Below are positions 28,319 through 38,079 of a DNA stretch of 64,000 bases, one piece after another. The stretch's first letter is position 1. Each line of letters opens with the position of its first letter. The notes beneath the pieces were generated by a model. That model had not been told where the DNA came from and ran no database searches. It saw only the letters and a program-made list of their open reading frames with translations. This DNA is from Candidatus Nitrotoga arctica. Lineage in GTDB: Bacteria; Pseudomonadota; Gammaproteobacteria; Burkholderiales; Gallionellaceae. Where the stretch lies: positions 1,178,001 through 1,242,000 of the forward strand of contig NZ_OU912926.1 in the NCBI RefSeq assembly GCF_918378365.1, read 5' to 3'. The position numbers and the translations under genes are program-made.

Positions 28319-28438
28319 GGGTGGTGACCTATATAAATAAAACTATGTCGATGCAGCCGAGTGTGGAAGGGAGATTCAAGTATTTGTCGAACCAGTTTTT
28401 AACGGCAGCATCAAGGAGCAAGGGAATTTATGGGATTG

Positions 28439-29350
28439 CTATTCGCACGAATTGGTTATATTTGAAGCTTGTTCCCTTGCTTTAATAAACGCTTGTTCGG
28501 CTAACATTATATCGCGGCTTTGTGGTGTTTCCAGGCTGATGCGTCCAAGTGCTCCAGTGCGGTAATCCTGTAGCAGCATGAGAGCAGCTTTTTCCAGGTC
28601 TGGAACACCGCCTTTGAGCAGATAACCGCGCCGCTTTGCGACTGCTGCGACAATGCCCACCCCATCCAGACCTTCAACGGAGAATCCATAACGGTTTGCA
28701 AGCAGTTTGGGGTAGGATCCCAGTAGAATGTCGCCCAGAAAACTGGCTACTTCCTCGTCTATTATGGCATTTCGTCCTACCGCGTGGCTTGCGGCCAGCA
28801 TGAAGCCGTCGCTGTCATACTCAATCTTGGGCCACATTAGCCCCGGCGTATCGATCAGCGTCATCCGTTCATTCAGGTCAAATCCCTGTTGATTTTTGGT
28901 CACCGCCGGCTCGTCTCCTACAGCTGCCACCCGACGCTTCAGCAGCGCATTTATTAGTGTGGATTTCCCTACATTGGGAATGCCCATGATCATCATGCGC
29001 AATGGCTTAAGCCTGTTATCACGATGGGGGGCAAGCATCTCGCACAAACCCGGAACTTTTGCGACATCGCCCGGTTTTTTGCAGGATAGCGCTACGGCCT
29101 TAATTCCTTTTTGCTCATTGTAGAAGTTCAGCCAAGCTGTAGTGACAGCAGGATCCGCCAGATCGGCTTTATTAAGAATTTTCAGACAGGGCCTTTGCCG
29201 ATGCAAGCGCAGCTCTTTAATGACAGGATTGCTGCCTGCTTCCGGCACGCGTGCATCCAGCACTTCTATTATCATATCGATGCGCTCCATGGTTTCGGCT
29301 GCCTTTTTGCGCGCCGCAACCATGTGACCGGGAAACCACTGAATGGACAT
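28439..29350 (-). CDS. ylqF: Ribosome biogenesis GTPase YlqF/RbgA
   Basis: The 303-residue protein is a circularly permuted GTPase: the G4 motif N60-K-A-D precedes G1 'GIPNVGKS' (123-130) and G3 'DTPG' (167-170). It starts 'MSIQWFPGHMVAARK', the family hallmark. In other bacteria RbgA acts late in 50S subunit assembly. The ATG at 29350 is clear. It is transcribed toward mltD on the same strand with about 120 bp between. Confidence 0.93.
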   Translation of the reverse strand: MSIQWFPGHMVAARKKAAETMERIDMIIEVLDARVPEAGSNPVIKELRLHRQRPCLKILNKADLADPAVTTAWLNFYNEQKGIKAVALSCKKPGDVAKVPGLCEMLAPHRDNRLKPLRMMIMGIPNVGKSTLINALLKRRVAAVGDEPAVTKNQQGFDLNERMTLIDTPGLMWPKIEYDSDGFMLAASHAVGRNAIIDEEVASFLGDILLGSYPKLLANRYGFSVEGLDGVGIVAAVAKRRGYLLKGGVPDLEKAALMLLQDYRTGALGRISLETPQSRDIMLAEQAFIKAREQASNITNSCE

Positions 29351-29910
29351 TCGTAATCAACTATCTATCTAAAGGTGTATTTTACTCTTCGTTGACTGAT
29401 ACGTCATGTTGTCGTTACTTTAGGTGTACTAAAGCCGGACGAGTCGGAACAAAAATGGATAAAGCACAACTAATTTCTGATGGAGGTCGAAATATTGCAG
29501 CCTTTAACCAAACGATACAAAAATGAACTGTTAGGTTTTTTATCTGCTTTGACCGCATCGTGATCACCGATACTGAGGTAAGCTGAACGAAATGGACGTT
29601 AGCATTTTGTTAAACTTGAGCCGAAGTGTCAAATGAAGTAATGAATACTGACTCAAACGTTGGGGAGTTAACCTGCAAAAGCTGATCAAGAATGAAAGCC
29701 GCGGAAACAGAGCAAATGCAAACATTGGAGCAACTACCTGAGTGTGTCAAAAAATTTCCAGGATCCTCGCGTAAAATGTGCGGCATAAAAACTTCAAATT
29801 TCACTGATTGGGTTAATAGTTAAAAATTGAATTAACACGCCACGCATTGTAATGTAGCGTTGTTTTTATCGAGTCAAAGTTCGGCAGGGTGTTTATTTAG
29901 AGGAAATCAA
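29351..29910. other. Intergenic, no supported gene
   Basis: I see only a 23-codon frame at 29455 without a ribosome site. TTGAAT and TAATGT 17 bp apart around 29827-29855 could be the promoter of the carbonic anhydrase gene. Confidence 0.4.
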
Positions 29911-30534
29911 ATGAGAACGCATACCAAAGAAACTCAAGCATCTCTTACGCCGGAGATGGCATTTCAAATTCTTAAAGAGGGAAATGAACGTTTTGCACAA
30001 AATCTCACCGTCAATCGCGATCTATTAGGGCAATTAAAAGATGCTTCAGAAGGGCAGTTCCCTTTTGCAGTAGTTTTGAGTTGCATCGATTCCAGGACAT
30101 CGGCTGAACTTGTTTTTGATCAAGGTTTAGGCGATCTCTTCAGCATTCGGATAGCAGGAAACATCGTTAACGAAGATATTCTCGGCAGCATGGAGTTTGC
30201 GTGCAAAGTCGCCGGAGCGAAAATAATTGTTGTGTTAGGGCATAGCGGTTGCGGCGCGATCATGGCCGCATGCGACGATATCAAGTTTGGTAGCTTTACC
30301 GCTTTAGTTAACAAACTTAAGCTAGCAGTGGCACGTGTTCGCGAGCCAATAACCGATCGCAATTCGCAAAATTCAGAATTTGTAGAGAAGGTTGCCATGA
30401 CTAATATATTCCTGACAATTGCCAACATTAAACACCGAAGTGAAGTTCTGCGAGAGATGCTGGAGAAATACCAGATAGCAATTGTGGGCGGCATGTATGA
30501 CACTCAAACAGGAAAAATTGAGTTTTATCAATAA
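29911..30534 (+). CDS. Beta-class carbonic anhydrase
   Basis: The 207-residue enzyme interconverts CO2 and bicarbonate. The zinc and catalytic residues are C58-x-D60-x-R62 in 'SCIDSR' and H111/C114 in 'GHSGCGA'. I chose the ATG at 29911, with AGAGGA upstream; the open frame extends to 29860 without similarity. There is no signal peptide, so it is cytoplasmic. It may serve carbon supply, but the neighbours give no pathway context. Confidence 0.92.
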   Translation: MRTHTKETQASLTPEMAFQILKEGNERFAQNLTVNRDLLGQLKDASEGQFPFAVVLSCIDSRTSAELVFDQGLGDLFSIRIAGNIVNEDILGSMEFACKVAGAKIIVVLGHSGCGAIMAACDDIKFGSFTALVNKLKLAVARVREPITDRNSQNSEFVEKVAMTNIFLTIANIKHRSEVLREMLEKYQIAIVGGMYDTQTGKIEFYQ

Positions 30535-30801
30535 CCATAATATAGCCATTCAAGGCCAGCCTAATCTTTGTTTGCGTACTAAAACCTTGCCATTCAAAAA
30601 ATGGATATTACATTTGTGGTTTACATCAATAATTATCGTAAGTGTTTCTTGTTGATGAATATAATCCTTCAGGATTTTTATAAGTCAATCCTGGTTAGAA
30701 ACCATATTAAGAATAATTATTCATAGGGCTCTTGCATAACACACAGCGAAAATCGAGAGTAATCAATCCACGCATTAAAAGCGTACACACTAGACGAGTA
30801 A

Positions 30802-32523
30802 ATGCTTATGACAGAACAAAAAAATCTTCCAGCCAAGGTGTCCACTCAGGAAGTTGTGGTGCATAGAGAGCAACGCGGCCTTGTTGCGAGAGGAATGGCG
30901 GCAGTTATGAGTAGTAAAGATCCGTCACTGGCAGAAGACCTCGACGCGTTTTATCGTCAAGCACGGGCTGCCTATAATCATATTACAGAGCTTGGCGATA
31001 AATCAGGTTTTGGTATCGTCTGGACACGCAGTGACCTCGACGATCTGAAAGATGCCTTGGATGCCTTCACGCAATTGACGGATAAACAATATGGCAAAGC
31101 CTATTTCCCATTATCGCTTCTCCATAATGGTGGGCGGAGCTTCCCGGTGCACAAGGAACACGCTCAGCATTACGCAAGGCTGGCCTTCGATTGGTGTATA
31201 GCCAATCAAAATAAAAATGACCCTGAAATATGGAATGACTTGGGCAGGCTATATTGGCTCGGCGAAGTGGTCAGCACAGACTATGAGCAGGCGCTTTATT
31301 GGTATCAGAAGGCCGCAGAAGCGGAGCTTGAGCAGGCGCAATATAATCTGGGGGCAATGTATTACAACGGGCAGGGCGTCAGTCAGGATTATCAGCAGGC
31401 AAGATTATGGTATCTCAAGGCCGCAGAACAAGGACATACGCGGGCACAATATGCTCTAGGTACCCTGTACTACAACGGGCAAGGGGTTACACAGGACTAT
31501 GAGCAGGCCATGTCTTGGTACCACATGGGTGCAGAGCAAGGAAATGCATGGGCGCAACAATCCCTCGGATATATGTACGAGAAAGGTCAAGGCATCACAC
31601 AGAACTACGAACTTGCTTTGCCTTGGTATCGCAAAGCCGCAGAGCAGGGACATTCACGTGCGCAATTCAATTTGGCAGCTATGTACAACAGCGGTCAATT
31701 GGCTGAGCAAGATCACGAACAGGCTAAATTTTGGTATATGAAGGCCGCAGAGCAGGGACATGCGCGTGCGCAATACGAACTAGGCTTTATGTACAGCAAA
31801 GGTCAAGGCGTTATACAGGATTATCAGCAGGCCGCGTTTTGGTGTCTCAAGGCCGCTAAGCAGGGACATGTGCGGGCACAATATGCAATGGGAGCCACGT
31901 TCAGTAAAGGGCGGGGCGTGCTCCAGGATTATCAACAGGCCGCATTCTGGTATGGCAAAGCCGCAGAACAGGGGCATGTGGAGGCACAATTCAATCTAGG
32001 ATTCTTGTATGAAAAAGGTCAAGGCGTTACACAGGATAACCAGCAGGCCGTGTCCTGGTATAACAAAGCCGCAGAACAGAGACACGCTTCGGCCCAATTA
32101 AATCTGGGATTCATGTACAACAACGGGCTGGGGGTTACCCAAGACGACCAGCAGGCTGTATTTTGGTTTCTAAAGGCTGCAGAGCAGGGAGATATGTGTG
32201 CGCAATACACGCTAGCAATTATGTACGGCAATGGCCAAGGCATTATACAGGACGATCAGCAGGCGGTATTTTGGTACGGCAAAGCTGCAGAGCAAGGGCA
32301 TGCAGAAGCACAATTCAATCTGGGATTGATGTACAGCAAAGGCCAGGGTGTTACACGGGATGAACAGCAGGCTGCGTCTTGGTATCGCAAGGCCGGGCAG
32401 CAAGGTGAAACTAGAGCGTTGGAGCAATTGAAAGAATTAGGGATCGGTACTAGAGAGAAAATCGATCTCGCCGCGTGGGAGCAACTTAACGAATTCACTC
32501 TCAGTTGGAAAACACCTGAATGA
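30802..32523 (+). CDS. Sel1-repeat (TPR-like) protein
   Basis: The 573-residue protein has an N-terminal region of about 130 residues, then some 11 consecutive 36-residue Sel1 repeats of the form 'A-Q-x-x-L-G-x-M-Y-x-x-G-Q-G-V-x-x-D-Y-x-Q-A-x-x-W-Y-x-K-A-A-E-Q-G'. Such solenoids act as protein-protein scaffolds. No signal peptide is seen. The stop overlaps the start of the J-domain gene by four bases (ATGA), so the two are translationally coupled and probably work together. Two ATGs (30802, 30808) are possible. About 270 bp before it hold nothing clear. Confidence 0.88.
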   Translation: MLMTEQKNLPAKVSTQEVVVHREQRGLVARGMAAVMSSKDPSLAEDLDAFYRQARAAYNHITELGDKSGFGIVWTRSDLDDLKDALDAFTQLTDKQYGKAYFPLSLLHNGGRSFPVHKEHAQHYARLAFDWCIANQNKNDPEIWNDLGRLYWLGEVVSTDYEQALYWYQKAAEAELEQAQYNLGAMYYNGQGVSQDYQQARLWYLKAAEQGHTRAQYALGTLYYNGQGVTQDYEQAMSWYHMGAEQGNAWAQQSLGYMYEKGQGITQNYELALPWYRKAAEQGHSRAQFNLAAMYNSGQLAEQDHEQAKFWYMKAAEQGHARAQYELGFMYSKGQGVIQDYQQAAFWCLKAAKQGHVRAQYAMGATFSKGRGVLQDYQQAAFWYGKAAEQGHVEAQFNLGFLYEKGQGVTQDNQQAVSWYNKAAEQRHASAQLNLGFMYNNGLGVTQDDQQAVFWFLKAAEQGDMCAQYTLAIMYGNGQGIIQDDQQAVFWYGKAAEQGHAEAQFNLGLMYSKGQGVTRDEQQAASWYRKAGQQGETRALEQLKELGIGTREKIDLAAWEQLNEFTLSWKTPE

Positions 32524-33299
32524 AACCCACTTTAGATCAGGAGCTTACCCGTTTGGTGAGCGATCAGGCTAAGCTTGCAGAGCAGGTTATTTCGGCTGAA
32601 TTGGAACTGGAAACAGCCAAAACAGAAACAGCACAGTTCCAGCGCCGCTATTATGAAATGGTTGGGAGATTCTACGCTCAGTTAGATGAACTGGACGCGC
32701 AAATTGCTAACGCACAGGCGGGGCTATCCCCCGATGATGCAGCTGCTCAAGTCCATGCACAAGCAGCGCAAGAGCAGGCTAGAAAGTCAGCCGAAGAAGC
32801 GGGTTTGATAGAAGCTCAACCTCCTCCCCCACTGGTTATTACGCCGCAACTTAAGCAGGCATTTAGGCGCGCTGCCATGATGATGCACCCCGACCGCGCC
32901 ACCACGGAACCCGAGCGCCTGCGTCGACATGGATTGATGATAAAGGTGAACCTTGCTTACGAGCGCGGGGACCAGCAGGCCATTGAAAAACTGGTGCTGG
33001 AATTTATTCAGGATCCTGCAATGCAGGAAGAAACTGAGGATCCCGAGTTAATTGCTGATCAGGGCGTGGAATTAAAAATCTTGAAAATCATCCGTCGTAC
33101 TGGACAATTACGCCGCCGCATGGATGAAATTCAGCAAGAATTGCAAGAAAAAAGACAATCGGATATTTATAAACTTAAAGCCACAATTGAAAGAGCTGAG
33201 TTGAGAGGTGGCGATCCGATGGGCGATTTGGCGGAACAGTTATTACAGGAATTGTCCGAGCGAAGAATTCGACTGGAAGAAACCGCCAAGCATGAATAG
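32520..33299 (+). CDS. J-domain (DnaJ-like) protein with coiled coils
   Basis: The 259-residue protein has a central J-like domain: 'LKQAFRRAAMMMHPDRATTEPERLRRHGLMIKVNLAYERGD', with the H-P-D tripeptide that stimulates Hsp70. It is flanked by long charged helices, likely coiled coils (residues 1-95 and 170-259). It is co-translated with the Sel1 scaffold, which may be a client adapter. The Hsp70 partner is not in the window. The role in the cell is inference. Confidence 0.8.
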   Translation: MKPTLDQELTRLVSDQAKLAEQVISAELELETAKTETAQFQRRYYEMVGRFYAQLDELDAQIANAQAGLSPDDAAAQVHAQAAQEQARKSAEEAGLIEAQPPPPLVITPQLKQAFRRAAMMMHPDRATTEPERLRRHGLMIKVNLAYERGDQQAIEKLVLEFIQDPAMQEETEDPELIADQGVELKILKIIRRTGQLRRRMDEIQQELQEKRQSDIYKLKATIERAELRGGDPMGDLAEQLLQELSERRIRLEETAKHE

Positions 33300-33508
33300 T
33301 TCATGTGGATATTTTAGAATTTATTTAATAAGTATAAGATAAACAACAAGAAATAGTTTTTTACATGTATTTGGATGTACTACATATATCCAGTTAGCAT
33401 TGAATATATGTGTGCCAGCGAACAGACCGAAATTAATAAATGTAAGATACTTAACCTTAGCTTTTTTGCCATAAAATTCATCACTAATAAAATATAAGGA
33501 GTTTAGCT

Positions 33509-33919
33509 ATGCAGAATACAATTTCAAATAAAGTAGAAGGTGCAGTGGCAGCCGCAGAAAATATGGCTCAACGGACTGGAACGGCTGTAGGCAATGTTGT
33601 GGACGCTACGAAATCCGCTGGAAAACAAGTAGGGGCAGCCGCCAGTAGCGAAATGTCCAATCTGCGGGCCGATTTAGACGATTTGATTTCTCGTATACCT
33701 AGCTTATCTGATATTGACTTAGAAGAGGCCAAGGAAAAGTTGATGACAAAAATGGCATCTGCAAAAGAAGTTGCGAAAATTGTGGCGGCCGATGCGCGCA
33801 AGCATTTTAATGATGGCGTCGATTGCTCCAGAGGATATGTAAAAGAAAACCCTTTGCAAGCAGTTGGATATGCAGCGGCAATTGGTTTTTTACTGGGCCT
33901 GTTAATTTCAAGGCGCTAA
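33509..33919 (+). CDS. DUF883 (ElaB/YqjD-like) membrane protein
   Basis: The 136-residue protein is a long amphipathic helix rich in alanine and lysine, ending in a glycine-rich transmembrane helix 'NPLQAVGYAAAIGFLLGLLISRR', the DUF883 hallmark. E. coli YqjD is an inner-membrane protein that binds stationary-phase ribosomes. A good ribosome site (AAGGAG) precedes the ATG. It heads a three-gene set with the YqjE-like and YqjK-like genes that follow. Confidence 0.85.
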   Translation: MQNTISNKVEGAVAAAENMAQRTGTAVGNVVDATKSAGKQVGAAASSEMSNLRADLDDLISRIPSLSDIDLEEAKEKLMTKMASAKEVAKIVAADARKHFNDGVDCSRGYVKENPLQAVGYAAAIGFLLGLLISRR

Positions 33920-33966
33920 TTTGATTCACTGCAGAGCACTTAAATTCTTAAGTTGAGATAAATGTC

Positions 33967-34335
33967 ATGTTTGAAAAAATCAAAAAAGCTAAACAACTTG
34001 GCATAATTGCGCGTCATCGTATGGGCGATTACATAGAATTGGTGCCGATCTTAATGAAGATCCAATGGCATTACTTTAGCGCCCAGATAATTAGTTATGT
34101 CGTTTTGTTTGTGTTGGCATTGTTAAGCCTGATTTTTTTAGGTGTGGCTATTATCGTTAGCTACTGGGAGACCCCATATCGTGTGGCATCTGCATGGAGT
34201 GTTGTGGCTTTATATGCATTGTCAGCCTGTGGGGTTTTTCTGGTAAGCCAGAATAGAACACGTCCAATATCTCCATTTGAAACGTTACGCACCGAATTAG
34301 AGAAAGATGCACAGCTGGTAAAGGATACGATATGA
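33967..34335 (+). CDS. YqjE-like (phage holin family) membrane protein
   Basis: The 122-residue protein has two transmembrane helices ('YVVLFVLALLSLIFLGVAIIV' and 'AWSVVALYALSACGVFLV') between a basic N-terminus and an acidic tail. This matches the YqjE family (DUF1469), which routinely follows yqjD. The stop overlaps the next start (ATGA). Confidence 0.8.
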   Translation: MFEKIKKAKQLGIIARHRMGDYIELVPILMKIQWHYFSAQIISYVVLFVLALLSLIFLGVAIIVSYWETPYRVASAWSVVALYALSACGVFLVSQNRTRPISPFETLRTELEKDAQLVKDTI

Positions 34336-34685
34336 CAATGTCATTGTCTCTCGAAGAGCAAAAAAAAATTCTCTTGGATCGGATGGAGGAAAATCGGCGT
34401 AACTGTCGAAATAATTTTATTCAGCAATTTTCTAGTACTGAAACTGCAACGGCTTTATCTGGTAATTCGGGAGCGTTTCCACGAAGCCATACTTTTAAAC
34501 TTTTAACGCATCATCCCTATCTTATTGGCATAGCATTCATTGCAGCGTTGGCAGGATCGCGTGGGTCATTGCGAAATCTTTTAAAGAAGAATCTTGCCTT
34601 CAGTAAAAATATGTTAATAAGCAAGGTGAAAATGTTGGTTGTACCCGCAATAATTCGTTTATTCCGGTCATATATTCGCTACTAA
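34332..34685 (+). CDS. YqjK-like small protein
   Basis: The 117-residue product has a charged N-terminal helix, a short hydrophobic stretch ('YLIGIAFIAALAG') and a basic C-terminus. Position after yqjD and yqjE with a four-base overlap makes it the third member of that operon. Sequence similarity to YqjK is weak, so the name is by context. The 276 bp after it hold no supported gene. Confidence 0.6.
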   Translation: MTMSLSLEEQKKILLDRMEENRRNCRNNFIQQFSSTETATALSGNSGAFPRSHTFKLLTHHPYLIGIAFIAALAGSRGSLRNLLKKNLAFSKNMLISKVKMLVVPAIIRLFRSYIRY

Positions 34686-34961
34686 TAGCATGAAGCTTTA
34701 CTGATCCTAAAGCTACTTTCTATGGAAAATCTCGGACGCTACTTTATGTCAAGCGAGAAGACTAGCCGCTGTTATGTTGCCCATCGAACCCTTGTTTCAT
34801 TCGCAAGATAATCTATTAACAATCAAGGAAATCCGATTGCATCGAGCGCGTGGCCCTCAGCAGTATTGCCCTCGCGAGTGCAGCCCATGTCTGTATGGTC
34901 GGCACAATGTCCGCCTATCAGGGAAGTAGATATCAATTCATTACAACAGACGCACTCGTTG

Positions 34962-36194
34962 CTATACGGGCTCCAGGTCTAGATCGAATGCTTTATGAAG
35001 CACACGCACAGCCAGCTCCAGGTATTTTTCATCAATAACAACAGAGATTTTAATTTCCGAAGTGGAAATCATCTGAATATTAATTCCCTCCTCCGCTAAA
35101 GTACGAAACATTTTGCTGGCGATGCCGACGTGCGAACGCATTCCGACTCCAACTACTGATACTTTGGCAGTCTTATTGTCACCCACCACATTTCGTGCAC
35201 CAATGTGATGTTGTACTTGGTTTTTCAGAATATCCATCGCCTTATCGAATTCATTGCGGTGTACGGTAAAGGAAAAATCGGTGGAATCATCCACGCCGAC
35301 ATTCTGAATTATCATGTCCACGTCAACATTGGCTTCACTGATGGGCCCCAGTATCTGGTAAGCAATGCCCGGTTTATCCGGTACACCACGCACGGTGATT
35401 TTGGCTTCGTCACGGTTGAAGGCTATACCTGAAATAATCGCCTGTTCCATCTTATCGTCTTCCTCAAAAGTAATTAACGTACCATCGCCTTCTTCCTCGA
35501 AGCTTGATAGCACGCGCAACTTAACCTTATATTTCCCGGCAAATTCAACTGCGCGGATCTGCAATACCTTGGAGCCGAGGCTAGCCATTTCTAGCATCTC
35601 CTCGAAGGTAATGGTCTTGAGGCGGCGTGCTTCCGGCACCACGCGAGGGTCGGTCGTGTATACGCCATCAACATCGGTATAAATCTGGCATTCGTCGGCG
35701 TGAAGCGCTGCGGCAATAGCTACCCCAGTAGTATCGGAACCGCCCCGTCCCAAGGTGGTAATGTTCCCCTCTTTGTCTATGCCTTGAAATCCAGCCACTA
35801 CAACCACGTATCCGTTAGCTAAATCGGTGCGAATGTTTTGCTCATCTATGCTAAGAATACGTGCCTTGGTGAATGCGCTGTCGGTGATAATTTTGACTTG
35901 CGCGCCCGTGTAGCTTTTAGCCTTCAGTCCTTCTTGAATCAGCCCCATCGACACTAACCCAACGGTCACCTGTTCGCCGGTAGAAACTACCATATCAAGC
36001 TCACGTGGATCAGGCTGAGCTTGCATTTCTTTCGCCAACCCGATAAGTCGATTGGTCTCACCGCTCATGGCGGAAACCACAACGACCAATTGATGTCCGA
36101 GTGCTTTGTATTTCGCTACGCGACGCACTACGTTTTTAATGCGTTCCGGACTGCCTACCGAAGTGCCACCATATTTCTGAACAATTAATGCCAC
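34962..36194 (-). CDS. lysC: Aspartate kinase
   Basis: The 410-residue protein starts 'MALIVQKYGGTSVGSPERIKNV' and has the kinase motifs 'TLGRGGSDTTGVA' and 'IYTDVDGVYTTDPR', followed by two ACT domains (about residues 265-410) for feedback inhibition. It phosphorylates aspartate, the first step to lysine, threonine, methionine and diaminopimelate. This is the monofunctional class II-like form common in betaproteobacteria. Core gene, no anomalies. Confidence 0.96.
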   Translation of the reverse strand: MALIVQKYGGTSVGSPERIKNVVRRVAKYKALGHQLVVVVSAMSGETNRLIGLAKEMQAQPDPRELDMVVSTGEQVTVGLVSMGLIQEGLKAKSYTGAQVKIITDSAFTKARILSIDEQNIRTDLANGYVVVVAGFQGIDKEGNITTLGRGGSDTTGVAIAAALHADECQIYTDVDGVYTTDPRVVPEARRLKTITFEEMLEMASLGSKVLQIRAVEFAGKYKVKLRVLSSFEEEGDGTLITFEEDDKMEQAIISGIAFNRDEAKITVRGVPDKPGIAYQILGPISEANVDVDMIIQNVGVDDSTDFSFTVHRNEFDKAMDILKNQVQHHIGARNVVGDNKTAKVSVVGVGMRSHVGIASKMFRTLAEEGINIQMISTSEIKISVVIDEKYLELAVRVLHKAFDLDLEPV

Positions 36195-36381
36195 GGATTC
36201 CTATACCCAGATTACAAAACGGAGTGAATTCTAACCTAAAACAAGAATACCACCCAAGCTCCAAATGCTTCTGGCACGACAATAAGCCATGAAACGCTGT
36301 GCCCTGGTATCTGCTTCATTTAGAAAAATTGAAGAGGATTTTCACCTTCAAGTATGTGCGTGCGCTCTGCCTGGGACATAA

Positions 36382-36405
36382 AAAAGGCGGCTTGCGCCGC
36401 CTTTT
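36382..36405 (-). terminator. Intrinsic terminator of the Bax-inhibitor gene
   Basis: Perfect hairpin AAAAGGCGGC / GCCGCCTTTT with a four-base loop, 20 bp past the stop at 36426. The A and T runs on both sides allow use in either direction. Confidence 0.85.
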
Positions 36406-36425
36406 CGAATTAAGGTCATTCGGCT

Positions 36426-37109
36426 TTAATCGCGTTCACCACTAAAGGCCATCAGCAGGCTTAGCAGGTTGACGAAAATATTATAAATATTTAAATATAA
36501 CGACATGGTTGCCATTACATAGTTAGTCTCGCCGCCATGTATGATCTGGCTAATGTCGTAAAGAATGTAAGCCGAGAAGAGCATCACGGCAATAGCCGAG
36601 ATGGTTAGCGATAAAGCGGGAATGGCAAAAAAGATATTGGCCAGTGAAGCGACTACCAGCAAAACCAAGCCAATGAACAGGAATTTACCCATAAAGCTGA
36701 AATCTTTTTTGGTAACAGAAGCGATGGTCGCCAAGCTAAAGAAAATTAGTCCGGTTCCACCAGCAGCCATGCCCACAAGTTGGGCGCCATTTCGCAGATG
36801 CAGTGCATGTTGCAGAATTGGCCCAAGGAAAACACCCGCGACAAAAGTGAAGCCCAGCAGCATGGCAATGCCCCATACGCTGTTACGCAACGCAGAGACA
36901 GCAAATAGCATACCCATCATTACGGCGAACATCAGCAGCGGAGCCATGATGGGATTCTGTGCCATGAACGAGAAGTTAGCGGATGTGCCAATAAAGGCTC
37001 CCATAATGGTAGGAGCCATGGTGAGAGCCAGCATCATGTAAGTGTTGCGCAGGACTTTATTTTGTTCCAGCCCTAGCGTGCCTAGTTGCGAAATGGTTTG
37101 GTATTGCAT
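36426..37109 (-). CDS. Bax inhibitor-1/YccA family membrane protein
   Basis: The 227-residue protein has about seven transmembrane helices and family motifs such as 'NTYMMLALTM', 'GFTFVAGVFLGPI' and 'YDISQIIHGGETNYVMATMSLYLNIYNIFVNLLSLL'. E. coli YccA modulates the FtsH protease; related proteins leak calcium. I chose the ATG at 37109 with GGAG upstream. The frame is open to 37175 without similarity. Confidence 0.92.
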   Translation of the reverse strand: MQYQTISQLGTLGLEQNKVLRNTYMMLALTMAPTIMGAFIGTSANFSFMAQNPIMAPLLMFAVMMGMLFAVSALRNSVWGIAMLLGFTFVAGVFLGPILQHALHLRNGAQLVGMAAGGTGLIFFSLATIASVTKKDFSFMGKFLFIGLVLLVVASLANIFFAIPALSLTISAIAVMLFSAYILYDISQIIHGGETNYVMATMSLYLNIYNIFVNLLSLLMAFSGERD

Positions 37110-37329
37110 GGTATTTTCTCCAGAAGGTGTGTTAACAACATACGTAAGAGTATCGAAGCGGGAGAAAAGTTGCAATGTTTGTGTTGATTAATGTGTAATA
37201 GTTGAAAGTGACTTTAAATTAGTAATGTATTTCGGGTATCATGCGCCCACTTCAGGTGCGCGCAACTTCAATATGATTTGTTTAGTTATGTTGTAACACA
37301 GTCGCATACTTAGTGATGTATTCAAACTT

Positions 37330-37417
37330 GGAAGCTTGGGTGAGTGGTTTAAACCAGCAGTCTTGAAAACTGCCGAACAGCAATGTTCCGTGAGTTCGAA
37401 TCTCACAGCTTCCGCCA
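37330..37417 (+). tRNA. tRNA-Ser(UGA)
   Basis: Acceptor arms GGAAGCT and AGCTTCC pair, with discriminator G and encoded CCA. The anticodon loop CTTGAAA carries TGA, and the T arm reads GTGAGTTCGAATCTCAC. The long variable arm fits serine. An integrase gene follows at once, so the 3' end is the likely attachment site of the island. Confidence 0.95.
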
Positions 37418-37451
37418 GAACTCGTTATTAACCTGTCTCAAATAATCTCTC

Positions 37452-37486
37452 AAACCCGCATGGCATATGGCTTTAGCGGGTTTTTT
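37452..37486 (+). terminator. Terminator after tRNA-Ser, inside the island end
   Basis: Arms AAACCCGC (37452-37459) and GCGGGTTT (37476-37483) with more T after. The same stem occurs after the tmRNA at 56329. Confidence 0.7.
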
Positions 37487-37533
37487 AACGCCCAAGCGGT
37501 ATCAGGCGATCTCAGCGAAGCTCTGTTTTTTGT

Positions 37534-37579
37534 GGGTACATTTGCGGATACATGGTAATCTATCTTTTGCAATGTACCC
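37534..37579 (+). repeat. GGGTACAT repeats, candidate integrase arm sites (left end)
   Basis: GGGTACAT (37534) and GGATACAT (37546) lie 12 bp apart on the plus strand, with an inverted copy ATGTACCC at 37572-37579, just before the integrase genes. Matching repeats with the same 12-bp spacing occur at 45956-45975. Confidence 0.55.
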
Positions 37580-37593
37580 GCAGGAGCAAAAAA

Positions 37594-38079
37594 ATGGAAA
37601 TAAAAGCAGCACTGACAGAGCTTATTGCAACGCAAGCTGAGGCTAAGGGCAAGCAGTACAAGATCGGAGACGGCGCAGGCATGTACCTACTTGTCATGCC
37701 TGATGGTGCAAAGTATTGGCGCGTGTCCTATCGTTTCGGCGGGAAGAAAAAAGCGCTTGCATTAGGCATATATCCAGACGTGACACTAGAGGATGCACGT
37801 ATACGCCGTGATGAGGCGCGCAAGCTACTGACCGATGGTATAGACCCCGGCGAGGTTAAGCAGGCGCAGAAGGCTGAGAGACAGGCTCGGAAGGACGCGC
37901 AGATTGCTGACGACGCCAGACAGATTGCCGCAACCCGTTTCATTCTCGACAACGAAGGCGCGCTGGCCTTTCGTTTCGGTTCTCGCTACATCGCATTAAC
38001 CCCGATTGAAACAAGCGAGCTTCGCACTTTCCTCGATGCAACCCGCGCTGTTACTCCAAAGGACACATCATGCCGCTAA
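37594..38079 (+). CDS. Stand-alone integrase arm-binding domain protein (DUF4102)
   Basis: From the ATG at 37594 (CAGGAGC upstream) the 161-residue protein has only the N-terminal DUF4102 domain of P4-type integrases ('GMYLLVMPDGAKYWRVSYRFGGKKKALALGIYPDVTLEDARIRRDEARKLL'), then a short unrelated C-terminus. There is no catalytic domain. It overlaps the full integrase by 10 bp and is clearly a diverged duplicate of that protein's N-terminus. It might bind the same arm sites and act as a directionality or regulatory factor, which is inference. Confidence 0.75.
   Translation: MEIKAALTELIATQAEAKGKQYKIGDGAGMYLLVMPDGAKYWRVSYRFGGKKKALALGIYPDVTLEDARIRRDEARKLLTDGIDPGEVKQAQKAERQARKDAQIADDARQIAATRFILDNEGALAFRFGSRYIALTPIETSELRTFLDATRAVTPKDTSCR

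Noticed and set aside
34850..35038. ORF with a signal-like start overlapping the end of lysC
   Set aside because: It runs antisense into the conserved ACT domain region and lacks a good start.
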